A stretch of DNA of 20,570 bases. It comes from an uncultured Clostridia bacterium (GTDB taxonomy: Bacteria; Bacillota; Clostridia; Christensenellales; Borkfalkiaceae). The first letter of the stretch is position 1. Each line of letters opens with the position of its first letter. This document shows, piece by piece, positions 8,019 to 14,863 of this stretch. Where the stretch lies: NCBI GenBank assembly GCA_904501795.1, contig CAJGCK010000019.1, forward strand, positions 1-20,570, written 5' to 3'. The notes beneath the pieces are model-generated. The model was not told the DNA's origin. It worked only from the letters and a program-made list of their open reading frames with translations, and did no database searches. The translations under genes and the position numbers were made by a program.

Positions 8019-8047
8019 ATTATAATATAAATAAACAGCTTTGTCAA
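8019..8047 (-). promoter_or_regulatory. Sigma-A promoter of the greA-lysS-...-ricT operon
   Basis: On the minus strand a perfect TTGACA (8042-8047), a 17-base spacer and a perfect TATAAT (8019-8024). Transcription should start near 8012, giving a leader of about 50 bases before greA. No other clear promoter or terminator was seen between here and the ricT stop, about 7 kb away. Confidence 0.85.
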
Positions 8048-8167
8048 CTTTATATAAAACCCCTAAAAAATTTTTATTTTCTATCGATTTTTAGTCGGTT
8101 TTTTGATGTTTTTTGTTAGTTTTTTACTATAAATTAGCCCTTTTTTTAAATATTTTTAAGTTGCCTA
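8048..8167. other. AT-rich intergenic stretch without a gene
   Basis: About 120 bases between two divergent promoters (greA on the minus strand, the small transcript on the plus strand). I see no open frame with a ribosome binding site, no long inverted repeat and no riboswitch-like fold, only T-runs on the plus strand. Confidence 0.6.
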
Positions 8168-8195
8168 TTGACAAAAGAAGAAAAAATGATATAAT
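8168..8195 (+). promoter_or_regulatory. Sigma-A promoter of a short orphan transcript
   Basis: TTGACA (8168-8173), a 16-base spacer and TATAAT (8190-8195), both hexamers perfect. An 11-bp inverted repeat, AAAGAAGAAAA at 8174-8184 and TTTTCTTCTTT at 8212-8222, brackets the -10 and the start site. The start should be near 8202. Confidence 0.75.
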
Positions 8196-8201
8196 TTAAT
8201 T

Positions 8202-8303
8202 GTAAAAAAGATTTTCTTCTTTGAATTTTTTTAGGTGTAATTTCCGAATAATATATGAAATATTGAAAGGCTGTTCGATTTGAACAGCCTTTCAATATTT
8301 TTT
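8202..8303 (+). ncRNA. Candidate small RNA, about 100 nt
   Basis: A consensus promoter is followed about 55 bases after its predicted start by a very strong hairpin with a T-tract. No useful frame lies between them; the only ATG (8255) gives a 3-codon peptide. The transcript would be an A/U-rich 5' part of about 55 nt and a 19-bp terminator stem. It runs convergent to the DUF1540 gene and its end just reaches that gene's stop codon. I do not recognise it as 6S RNA, tmRNA, RNase P RNA or any riboswitch I know. Both ends are predicted, not mapped. Confidence 0.45.
8258..8303 (+). terminator. Strong 19-bp intrinsic terminator
   Basis: Perfect 19-bp arms (8258-8276 and 8282-8300) around a GATTT loop, with a run of Ts at 8298-8303 on the plus strand. 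In the minus direction the hairpin also follows the DUF1540 stop codon directly, but the tract after it (ATTTCATATATT) is poor, so it is better as a plus-strand terminator. Confidence 0.85.
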
Positions 8304-8448
8304 ATTGTTTTTCGCAATAGTCCGAGCAACACGTACAAGAAGCACCCTTTCCACAGGTTACCTTAATGCACTCTAACTTGCAGTTTTGCCCGTTTTCGTT
8401 ATAGGTACAGCCCCTAACGTCGCAAAATATAGATAAATTCTTTTTCAT
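8302..8448 (-). CDS. Small cysteine-rich DUF1540-like protein
   Basis: A 48-residue protein with an AAGGAG site 7 bases before its ATG. It has the DUF1540 pattern: MKKNLSIFCDVRGCTYNENG, then a spaced Cys and a hydrophobic I-x-V (C9, C14, C23, I28-V30). Nine of 48 residues are cysteine (9, 14, 23, 27, 32, 38, 40, 41, 45), more than I expect for the family, and the C-terminal end is especially rich. Such clusters usually bind zinc or another metal, but the role of DUF1540 is unknown. It is a lone gene; I found no convincing promoter in the roughly 110 bases it shares with rplI. Confidence 0.8.
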   Translation of the reverse strand: MKKNLSIFCDVRGCTYNENGQNCKLECIKVTCGKGASCTCCSDYCEKQ

Positions 8449-8504
8449 ATCTCACTCCTTTGTTTTTATCTTGCCCGTTATTGAGAAAAAATATTCGATT
8501 ATCT

Positions 8505-8533
8505 TTGACTTTTTTTATTTACTATTGTACAAT
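8505..8533 (+). promoter_or_regulatory. Promoter of rplI
   Basis: TTGACT (8505-8510), 17-base spacer, TACAAT (8528-8533). Start expected near 8540, 20 bases before the ATG, leaving room for the AGGAG site at 8549-8553. Confidence 0.75.
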
Positions 8534-8559
8534 AAATAAAAAGTGATTAGGAGTTTACT

Positions 8560-9000
8560 ATGAAAGTAGTTTTGATTAAAGACGTTAAAGGCTCGGGAAA
8601 AGCCGGTGATATTATTGAAGCAAAAGACGGGTTTGCAAGGAATTTTTTGATTAAAAACGGTCTTGCAAAAGAAGCTGACGCTCGGGCGCTTAACGACAAT
8701 AAAAATAAAAAAGAAGCGCAAGCGTTCCACAAACAAGAACTTCTTAAACAAAACAAAGAATTACGCGAAAAATTAGATGGAAAAACGGTTAAAATCACCG
8801 TTAAAACGGGCGAAAACGGTAAGTTTTTCGGCTCGGTTACAAATAAAGAAATTGCCGATAAATTAAGTGAACTTGGCTTTAATATCGATAAGAAAAAGAT
8901 TGTTTTAGACGGCAATATTAAGGCAACGGGAATATACGACGTTTCGATTAGAATATCGGCGGAAGAAACGGCTAAAATTAAGGTAGAGATTAATAACTAA
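8560..9000 (+). CDS. rplI: 50S ribosomal protein L9
   Basis: A 146-residue protein of normal length. The N-terminal rRNA-binding domain shows MKVVLIKDVKGSGKAGDIIE and GFARNFLIKNGLA (residues 24-36). The long connecting helix (about 40-75) is rich in Lys and Glu, and the C-terminal domain has GKFFGSVTNKEIADKL. L9 binds 23S rRNA and helps frame maintenance. In many Bacillota it is linked to gdpP or dnaB/dnaC, but here it stands alone with its own promoter and terminator. Confidence 0.97.
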   Translation: MKVVLIKDVKGSGKAGDIIEAKDGFARNFLIKNGLAKEADARALNDNKNKKEAQAFHKQELLKQNKELREKLDGKTVKITVKTGENGKFFGSVTNKEIADKLSELGFNIDKKKIVLDGNIKATGIYDVSIRISAEETAKIKVEINN

Positions 9001-9004
9001 AAGG

Positions 9005-9034
9005 AAAAGCGGTGCTTATTTGCACCGCTTTTTT
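9005..9034 (+). terminator. Bidirectional terminator between rplI and tyrS
   Basis: An 11-bp stem (9005-9015 with 9022-9032, loop TTATTT) starting 5 bases after the rplI stop, with a T-run to 9034. On the minus strand the arm is followed by TTTTCC, so it may also end tyrS, whose stop is 30 bases away. Confidence 0.85.
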
Positions 9035-9063
9035 ATTGTTTTTTTGCCGTTTTATTTTTGTCT

Positions 9064-10284
9064 TTATATTATTGCTTTATGGAAGATTTTTTTGCCTTTT
9101 TTGATTTTAACGCCGTCTATAAAGCGTTCTTTCTCTATTTGCAAGTTAAAGTCGGTAACCTTTTCTCCATCGATAGTAACACCGCCTTGTTGGATAAGTC
9201 TTCTTGCTTCGCCCTTAGACGTGGTTAGTTTACACTTGGTTAAAAGCTCGGTTACAAAAATTTTGCCGTCAATAAAATCAGCTTCAACAAAAGTGGTCGT
9301 AGGTGCGTTGGTAAAATCGCCTTCGCCAGAGAAAAGCGCCTTTGCAAGCTCTACCGCACGGTCGGCTTCTTCTTTGCCGTGAACGAGTTCGGTTAATTGA
9401 TATGCAAGAATTTGTTTCTTTTCATTTATTCGGCTATCGTCCCAGCCTTCCATTTCTTTAATCTCGTCAAGCGGAATAAAGGTAAGCATTTTAATGCATT
9501 TCATAACGTCGGCGTCGTCAACGTTACGCCAGTATTGATAAAACTCGAAAGGAGTGGTTTTGTTGGGGTCTAGCCAAACTGCGCCTTTCGCCGTTTTCCC
9601 CATCTTTTTTCCTTCGCTGTTTAAAAGCAAGGTAATAGTCATAGCATACGCGTCTTTACCCGTTTTTCTTCTTATAAGTTCGGTTCCGCCAAGCATATTA
9701 CTCCACTGATCGTCGCCACCAAACTGCATATTACAACCGTATTTTTCGCTTAAATAGTAAAAATCGTACGATTGCATTATCATATAGTTGAATTCTAAGA
9801 AAGATAGCCCCTTTTCCATACGTTGTTTATAGCACTCTGCACGAAGCATATTGTTTACCGAAAAGCACGCGCCTACTTCACGCAAAAGTTCAACGTAGTT
9901 AAGAGAGAGCAACCAGTCTGCATTGTTGACCATTATCGCCTTATCTTCGCCAAATTCAATAAATTTTTCCATTTGTTTACGGAAACAGTCAGAGTTGTGG
10001 TCTATGGTTTCTTTCGTCATCATAGAGCGCATATCCGTTCTACCCGAAGGGTCGCCAACGTGAGCGGTGCCACCGCCGATTAATACTACCGGCTTGTTGC
10101 CTGCCATTTGCAAACGCTTCATTAAACAAAGTGCCATAAAGTGACCAACGTGCAAAGAATCGGCAGTCGGGTCAAAACCTATGTAAAATCTTGCGCCCCC
10201 GTTATTTATAAGATCTTTAATTTGTTGTTCGTCGGTTACCTGTTTGATAAGACCTCTTTCAACTAATTCTTCGTATATTTGCAT
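9064..10284 (-). CDS. tyrS: Tyrosyl-tRNA synthetase
   Basis: A 406-residue class I synthetase that charges tRNA(Tyr). The HIGH-type motif is HVGH (45-48) in YIGFDPTADSLHVGHF, the substrate pocket shows QSYDFYYLSEKYG and QFGGDDQWSN (187-196), and the KMSKS-type loop is KKMGKT (226-231). A C-terminal S4 RNA-binding domain (TSKGEARRLIQQGGVTIDG) completes the protein. The ATG at 10284 is chosen because AAGGAG ends 5 bases before it; a GTG two codons earlier overlaps that site. The leader from the promoter is only about 85 bases, too short for a T-box, although many Bacillota tyrS genes have one. Confidence 0.97.
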   Translation of the reverse strand: MQIYEELVERGLIKQVTDEQQIKDLINNGGARFYIGFDPTADSLHVGHFMALCLMKRLQMAGNKPVVLIGGGTAHVGDPSGRTDMRSMMTKETIDHNSDCFRKQMEKFIEFGEDKAIMVNNADWLLSLNYVELLREVGACFSVNNMLRAECYKQRMEKGLSFLEFNYMIMQSYDFYYLSEKYGCNMQFGGDDQWSNMLGGTELIRRKTGKDAYAMTITLLLNSEGKKMGKTAKGAVWLDPNKTTPFEFYQYWRNVDDADVMKCIKMLTFIPLDEIKEMEGWDDSRINEKKQILAYQLTELVHGKEEADRAVELAKALFSGEGDFTNAPTTTFVEADFIDGKIFVTELLTKCKLTTSKGEARRLIQQGGVTIDGEKVTDFNLQIEKERFIDGVKIKKGKKIFHKAII

Positions 10285-10374
10285 ATTCACTCCTTAAAGA
10301 AACCATTTAATTAATTACCGCATATTATAATTAACGATAAGTTTTGCCTAAAATTAAGGCGAGTTTACTATTAT

Positions 10375-10403
10375 ATTCTAAACTTTCCTTACCGAGTTGT
10401 CAA
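10375..10403 (-). promoter_or_regulatory. Promoter of tyrS
   Basis: On the minus strand TTGACA (10398-10403), 17-base spacer, TAGAAT (10375-10380). Start near 10368, giving a leader of about 85 bases with only a weak GCCT/AGGC hairpin. Confidence 0.75.
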
Positions 10404-10433
10404 GCCGTTTTTAAGGCGAAACTACAATTTCAG

Positions 10434-10462
10434 TTGACAAACTATATTTATTCTTGTATAAT
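10434..10462 (+). promoter_or_regulatory. Consensus promoter abutting the flippase-like gene
   Basis: TTGACA (10434-10439), 17-base spacer, TATAAT (10457-10462), all consensus. The expected start (10468-10470) is only 3-5 bases before the ATG at 10473. Confidence 0.85.
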
Positions 10463-10472
10463 GTTTAAATCT

Positions 10473-11786
10473 ATGGATAACAAGGAAAAAGACTTACCTA
10501 TCATCAATAGAATAGAAGTAGATAGCGATACTCAAGAGCCTGTAATTGTAGAAGTGCCTAATGATGCTATTGAAAATCCACCTACGGAAGACAAGGTAAA
10601 AAAAGAAAAAAAGAAAAAAACGCGCGGTAAACAACTTAAAATGCGCAAAATATTAGGGTTTAACGACGATAAAACTATCTCGAAAAGGCAAAGAACTTTT
10701 AAAAACGTTTGTGCCGTTTTGTTTATAGTTCTAGTAGTTGCCGTTTTACTTATTACCGCTTACCAAGATTTCTTTAATAATCCGGAGCCGTTTCCCTCGT
10801 GGGAAGAATTATCGCACATCTTAAAAAACAGCTGGTATTTTCTTGCCTTAGCGTTGTTATGTTTGGTGCTTTGCTACGTTTTTAAGGGGCTAAAACTTTC
10901 TATTATGTGTAAAAACACAACGGGAAAATGGCACTTCAAAACGTGTTTGGAAACGGGTATTTTAGGGCATTATTACAACTACGTAACCCCTCTTGCAGTA
11001 GGCGGGCAACCTTTTGAAATCTACCATTTGAGCAAGCACGGTGTTAAAAGTGGCGCGGCAACGAGCTTACCTATTGCGGCTTACTTCCTTAACCAACTTT
11101 CGTTTGTTATTATTAGTCTTATAAGCATTATCTTATATAAAGACAACGTTCTAGGGCTACCAGTGGAAATACTTTCGGGTATGCCGACGTTTATAAACGC
11201 AATAGCAATCGTTGGGCTAACACTCGCAATAGTTACACCCGCTACCGTTATCATATTCTCTGTTATGCCAAGATTTTGCAGTATTTTGGTGCATTTCGTA
11301 ATAAACCTTGCTAGCAAACTACGTCTTATTCGTAACCCTAAAAAAACTACTTATACTACACTTAAAACGGTTATCCATAATTCTAACTGTATCAAAAAGA
11401 TTTCATCTAGCCCGATAACGCTTATTTCTACCTTCTTAATCGCGGCGTTAGAACACCTTTCGTTGTGCTCCATCGCCTACTTCACTCTTAAAGCGTTCGG
11501 CTTTGACTGGCAAGTTTCTTCGGGAATGGAGTGGCTACAAATAATTCAACTTTGTTCTATTATCTACGTTGCCATATCGTTTATTCCTACACCGGGGAAC
11601 TCGGGCGCGGCAGACTTTTCGTTCTTCTTCTTGTTCCAAGTTGGAATTGCTAGGGGTCTTGCTTTCCCCGCGATGTTGATTTGGCGGTTTTTAAGTTTTT
11701 ATTCGTTTATTCTAATAGGTTTTGCATTCAACACTTATAAACATAAAAAAGACAAAAAACTTGCGCAACTACAACCTCTTGAATAA
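10473..11786 (+). CDS. LPG-synthase-TM (flippase-like, YbhN/MprF N-terminal type) membrane protein
   Basis: A 437-residue integral membrane protein. A charged cytoplasmic N-terminus (residues 1-77, with KKEKKKKTRGK) precedes about eight membrane segments; the first two are at about 78-97 and 121-140. YVTPLAVGGQPFEIYHL (170-186) and FIPTPGNSGAADFSFFFLF near residue 370-390 are the signature loops of the lysylphosphatidylglycerol synthase TM/UPF0104 superfamily (COG0392), related to the flippase half of MprF. There is no aminoacyl transfer domain, so lipid translocation or a related envelope role is an inference. The frame is open back to 10344, but earlier starts fall upstream of or inside the promoter, so I take the ATG at 10473. 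No ribosome binding site precedes it. Confidence 0.88.
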   Translation: MDNKEKDLPIINRIEVDSDTQEPVIVEVPNDAIENPPTEDKVKKEKKKKTRGKQLKMRKILGFNDDKTISKRQRTFKNVCAVLFIVLVVAVLLITAYQDFFNNPEPFPSWEELSHILKNSWYFLALALLCLVLCYVFKGLKLSIMCKNTTGKWHFKTCLETGILGHYYNYVTPLAVGGQPFEIYHLSKHGVKSGAATSLPIAAYFLNQLSFVIISLISIILYKDNVLGLPVEILSGMPTFINAIAIVGLTLAIVTPATVIIFSVMPRFCSILVHFVINLASKLRLIRNPKKTTYTTLKTVIHNSNCIKKISSSPITLISTFLIAALEHLSLCSIAYFTLKAFGFDWQVSSGMEWLQIIQLCSIIYVAISFIPTPGNSGAADFSFFFLFQVGIARGLAFPAMLIWRFLSFYSFILIGFAFNTYKHKKDKKLAQLQPLE

Positions 11787-11793
11787 AAAATTT

Positions 11794-11832
11794 ACCGCTT
11801 AGCCGAATTCGGCTAAGCGGTTTTGTTGTTTT
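11794..11832 (+). terminator. Terminator of the flippase-like gene
   Basis: A perfect 28-base palindrome (11794-11821) centred on GAATTC, 7 bases after the stop, followed by TTTTGTTGTTTT. Confidence 0.88.
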
Positions 11833-11840
11833 AATCTCTC

Positions 11841-11880
11841 AAAAAATTCCGCCGTGAGCATTTTTCCCACGGCGGTTTTA
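11841..11880 (-). terminator. Terminator of the alaR-alaT-glf operon
   Basis: An 8-bp GC-rich stem (CCGCCGTG at 11849-11856, CACGGCGG at 11868-11875). On the minus strand it is followed by AATTTTTT (from 11848 down to 11841), and it sits 8-12 bases after the glf stop. Confidence 0.85.
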
Positions 11881-11887
11881 CTTTTAA

Positions 11888-13030
11888 TTATTCGTTCGTA
11901 ATTTTGTTAAACAACTCTATCGCGTTTTTAACTGCCACGTCCATATTGATATACTTATAATTTGCAAGTCTACCAAGCAAGTAAAGATTTGGATATTTAA
12001 CGGCTTCGCTTAAATATTTATCGTAATGGTCGTAATTCTTTTGAATAGGAATAGGATAATAAGGAATATTCTTGCCTTTCTTAAACTTTTTAGAATACTC
12101 TTTGCATATAACCGTCTTTTCTTGCGGTTGGCAGGTAAACTTCGTAAACTCCGAAATACGCGTGAACGGTTTGTTGGTGGTATAGTTTACTACTGCAGAC
12201 GGTTGATAAGACGAAGTCTTTTTAGTTTTGAACTTAAACTTCAAACTTCTGTAGGGCAATACGCCGTATTTATAGTCAAACAGCTCGTCAATGCAACCGG
12301 TGTAAATAACCTTGCCGTCAAATTCCACGCCGTTTAAGTAAATCTTGCCGTCCGCAAGCGTTATATCTTGCATAGCGTCTTGCCCGAGTTTTAACGTTAC
12401 GTTGGGGTGGCGTAAAATATTTTCCACCATATGCGTAAACCCTTCTCTCGGTTGATATTGATACTCGTCTGTAAAATATCTATCTTCCCTAGAAACGTAA
12501 ACGGGAACTCTGTTCATTACCGTTTCGCCTAACTCTTCGGGTTTTAAGTTCCATTGTTTTTTAGTATAATACTCGAAAACGTTTTTATAAACAAAATCGG
12601 CAAACGCCCTAATTTCCGCCTTTTCGTGTTTTTTAAGCGAAAGTATAGGCGTCTTTTTACCGTACCCTATTTCATCGCTAAGCACCTTTTTTATGCGTTC
12701 CGCCTTGTCTTCTGGAAAAAGCGTTTTAAGCGACGTTAAATTGAACGGAACGGGCACGTATTTGCCCTTTATGTACGCAAGAACTTTATGTTCGTATTTA
12801 AACCATTCGGTATACTGTGACAAAAACTCGTAAACTTCTTTTTCGTTGGTGTGAAAAATATGAGGACCGTAAGGTTGAACTAATATACCGTTTTTATCCT
12901 TTTCGTCATAAACGTTGCCACCTATCGTGTTGCGTTTATCAATAACGGTTACGAAGTCGCCCTTTTCGGCAAATAATCTGGCAATCGTTGCCCCTGAAAG
13001 CCCTGCTCCAACTACTATAATCTTTTCCAT
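11888..13030 (-). CDS. glf: UDP-galactopyranose mutase
   Basis: A 380-residue flavoenzyme that converts UDP-galactopyranose to UDP-galactofuranose, the donor for galactofuranose-containing glycans. The FAD dinucleotide-binding motif VVGAGLSGATIARLF is at residues 6-20 (GxGxxG 8-13), followed by the family's IGGNVYDE and QPYGPHIFHTN. Length and motifs are typical. It starts 15 bases after the aminotransferase gene with a GAGGA site, so it is the last gene of that operon. No galactofuranosyltransferase or other glycan gene is next to it, which is unusual because glf mostly lies in polysaccharide clusters. Confidence 0.96.
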   Translation of the reverse strand: MEKIIVVGAGLSGATIARLFAEKGDFVTVIDKRNTIGGNVYDEKDKNGILVQPYGPHIFHTNEKEVYEFLSQYTEWFKYEHKVLAYIKGKYVPVPFNLTSLKTLFPEDKAERIKKVLSDEIGYGKKTPILSLKKHEKAEIRAFADFVYKNVFEYYTKKQWNLKPEELGETVMNRVPVYVSREDRYFTDEYQYQPREGFTHMVENILRHPNVTLKLGQDAMQDITLADGKIYLNGVEFDGKVIYTGCIDELFDYKYGVLPYRSLKFKFKTKKTSSYQPSAVVNYTTNKPFTRISEFTKFTCQPQEKTVICKEYSKKFKKGKNIPYYPIPIQKNYDHYDKYLSEAVKYPNLYLLGRLANYKYINMDVAVKNAIELFNKITNE

Positions 13031-13045
13031 CTTAATCCTCGTGCC

Positions 13046-14224
13046 TTATTTCTTATTCTTTATTTCGTTTACAAATTCGGCAATACGTTCCATTGCCTCT
13101 ACTAAATTTTTCATAGAATACGCGTAAGATACCCTGACGTGATATTCACCAAACTCGCCGAACGCGTTGCCGGGCACTACCGCAATTTTCTTTTCTTCTA
13201 AAAGTTTTAACGCAAACTCTTCACCCGTCATGCCTAAGCTTTTTACCGACGGGAATACGTAAAACGCACCTTTCGGCTCAAAGCAATCAAGCCCCATTTC
13301 TAAAAAAGAGTTATACATAAACTTACGGCGCTTGTCGTATTGATTTTTCATTTCAACAACCGAACTAAACCCGTCCTTTTCGCCCTGTTGCAAGCCCGCA
13401 AGAGCAGCGTATTGTGCGAATATAGGCGCACATATAGTAGTGTATTGATGAATTTTAAGCAACGTTTGCTTAATTTCAACGGGTGCACATACGTACCCTA
13501 CTCTCCAACCCGTCATCGCAAACGACTTAGAAAAACCGCTTATAAGCACTACCCTATCTTTAAGCGCGGGTATGCTTGCTACCGAACAGTGCGTCTTCCC
13601 ATAAGACAGTTCGGCATAAATCTCGTCGGATATCACGAGTAAATCGTGTTTTAGTATTACGGGTACTATTTTGTCAATAAACTCTCTTTCCATTATCCCG
13701 CCCGTTGGATTGTTTGGATATGGGAAAATTATTGCCTTGGTTTTTTCTGTTATAACCTTTTCTAAATTCTCGCTAGTTAACTTAAACCCGTTCTCCCACG
13801 AACAAGGAACGCAAACGGGAACGCCACCGAGTAATTCCACACACGGTTTATACGAAACGTAACTAGGGTCGGGAATTAAAATTTCGTCCCCTTCGTTTAC
13901 GATTGCACGTAAAGTGATATCTATTGCCTCGCTTGCGCCAACGGTTATTACTATATTTTCAGGACTAAACTTAGCGTTAAACCTATTGTCTAAATACGTA
14001 GAAATTTCTTCCCTAAGCGCTTTTAAACCACTGTTCGAAGTATATTGCGTGTATCCTTTCTTAACCGATTGAATTCCTGCGTTTCGAATTTCCCACGGGG
14101 TTATAAAATCGGGTTCGCCCACGCCGAGAGATATGACGTCTTTTCGCTCTGACGCCATGTCGAAAAACTTTCGTATGCCGGACGGTCTAATCTTTTTCGC
14201 CCTTTCACTTAAAAAATCTCTCAT
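13046..14224 (-). CDS. alaT: Class I/II aminotransferase, AlaT/PatA-like
   Basis: A 392-residue PLP-dependent aminotransferase, fold type I. The N-terminal ISLGVGEPDF is at residues 31-40, YTSNSGLKALREEI at 61-74, NNPTG at 171-175, SDEIYAELSYG at 199-209, and the PLP lysine K233 lies in SGFSKSFAMTGWRVGY. The pairing with an Lrp-type gene, overlapping it by 4 bases (ATGA), copies alaR-alaT (yugG-yugH) of B. subtilis, where AlaT is the alanine transaminase. The symbol rests on that pairing; aspartate or aromatic amino acid activity cannot be excluded from sequence. Confidence 0.88.
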   Translation of the reverse strand: MRDFLSERAKKIRPSGIRKFFDMASERKDVISLGVGEPDFITPWEIRNAGIQSVKKGYTQYTSNSGLKALREEISTYLDNRFNAKFSPENIVITVGASEAIDITLRAIVNEGDEILIPDPSYVSYKPCVELLGGVPVCVPCSWENGFKLTSENLEKVITEKTKAIIFPYPNNPTGGIMEREFIDKIVPVILKHDLLVISDEIYAELSYGKTHCSVASIPALKDRVVLISGFSKSFAMTGWRVGYVCAPVEIKQTLLKIHQYTTICAPIFAQYAALAGLQQGEKDGFSSVVEMKNQYDKRRKFMYNSFLEMGLDCFEPKGAFYVFPSVKSLGMTGEEFALKLLEEKKIAVVPGNAFGEFGEYHVRVSYAYSMKNLVEAMERIAEFVNEIKNKK

Positions 14225-14712
14225 GCTTGAATAATCTGCCTTTTGGACTCTTCTTTAATACTTGTAACTTGCCCTTCGATTTTATATTTCTTCAAAATAA
14301 AATGCGTTTGAACGCCAACTATCCCGTCTATAACGCTTAACTTTTCAGCGATAAAACGAGCGACTGCCGTTAAGTTTTCACCTTCTACGAAAACAGCCAA
14401 ATCAAAGCCACCGCTCATTAGGTATAAACTTTGAACTTCACTAAAATTATAAATTTCTTCCGCATAACTATCAAAACCTTTTAGTTTTTGCGGTGCAACC
14501 TTAACTTCGATAAAGGCTTGAACTTTATCGCTCTTTAGTTTTTCGTTGTTAACGATTGCCGAGTACTTTACTATAACGCCTTCGTTTTCTAGTTCGTTAA
14601 CTGCACTCTTTACCGCGTTTTCATCAGTACCTAATACTTTTGCCATTTGCATAGGGGTATAACGCGCGTCTTCTTGAAGTAAATTTATAATTTCATTTTT
14701 CATTTTATCCAT
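14221..14712 (-). CDS. alaR: Lrp/AsnC-family regulator, AlaR-like
   Basis: A 163-residue regulator. The N-terminal winged helix-turn-helix covers about residues 4-50 (INLLQEDARYTPMQMAKVLG, then AVKSAVNELENEGVIVKY), and the C-terminal RAM/AsnC effector domain covers about 65-145 (QAFIEVKVAPQ, SGGFDLAVFVEGENL). It overlaps and precedes an aminotransferase gene, as alaR does in B. subtilis, so it probably senses alanine or another amino acid and controls this operon. A CGGAG site is 8-9 bases before the ATG. Two overlapping promoters lie upstream. Confidence 0.88.
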   Translation of the reverse strand: MDKMKNEIINLLQEDARYTPMQMAKVLGTDENAVKSAVNELENEGVIVKYSAIVNNEKLKSDKVQAFIEVKVAPQKLKGFDSYAEEIYNFSEVQSLYLMSGGFDLAVFVEGENLTAVARFIAEKLSVIDGIVGVQTHFILKKYKIEGQVTSIKEESKRQIIQA

Positions 14713-14755
14713 TTTATTTTCTCCGTTTTATTTTGGCGGTTGATTATATTACGCC

Positions 14756-14805
14756 ATTATAAACTATACTTATTATATTGTAAACTTTTATTTTATTTTT
14801 GTCAA
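14756..14805 (-). promoter_or_regulatory. Two overlapping promoters of alaR-alaT-glf
   Basis: On the minus strand, promoter 1 is TTGACA (14800-14805), 17 bases, TACAAT (14777-14782). Promoter 2 is TTTACA (14779-14784), 17 bases, TATAAT (14756-14761). The -35 of the second overlaps the -10 of the first, so polymerase could hardly use both at once. Confidence 0.7.
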
Positions 14806-14814
14806 TAGAACGGC

Positions 14815-14844
14815 TTGATTTTTCGCAATACACTGTGTTACAAT
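14815..14844 (+). promoter_or_regulatory. Extended -10 promoter of the 86-residue gene
   Basis: TTGATT (14815-14820), 18-base spacer, TACAAT (14839-14844) preceded by TGT. It is divergent from the alaR promoters, with the -35 boxes only 9 bases apart. Confidence 0.65.
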
Positions 14845-14863
14845 TATTTTAGAGGTGCGGTAA

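Noticed and set aside
7667..8119. 150-codon plus-strand frame across greA and its promoter
   Set aside because: It is antisense to greA, runs through the operon promoter and T-runs, and has serine/phenylalanine-rich shadow composition.
8258..8300. Hairpin as the terminator of the minus-strand DUF1540 gene only
   Set aside because: It may serve that gene too, but the run of Ts follows the hairpin on the plus strand, and a plus-strand consensus promoter lies just upstream.
8547..8915. Long minus-strand frame opposite rplI
   Set aside because: It is a frame opposite a well-supported ribosomal protein, with leucine/serine/phenylalanine-rich shadow composition and no ribosome binding site or family match.
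10285..10374. T-box leader of tyrS
   Set aside because: Too short from the mapped-by-eye promoter, with no terminator/antiterminator pair and no T-box consensus visible.
10344..10472. 43-residue N-terminal extension of the flippase-like protein
   Set aside because: It runs through the -35 and -10 boxes of the gene's own promoter and through the tyrS promoter, is of low-complexity composition, and has no ribosome binding site at its ATG.
11794..11821. 28-base perfect palindrome as an operator
   Set aside because: It follows a stop codon by 7 bases and is followed by a T-rich tract, so a terminator explains it.
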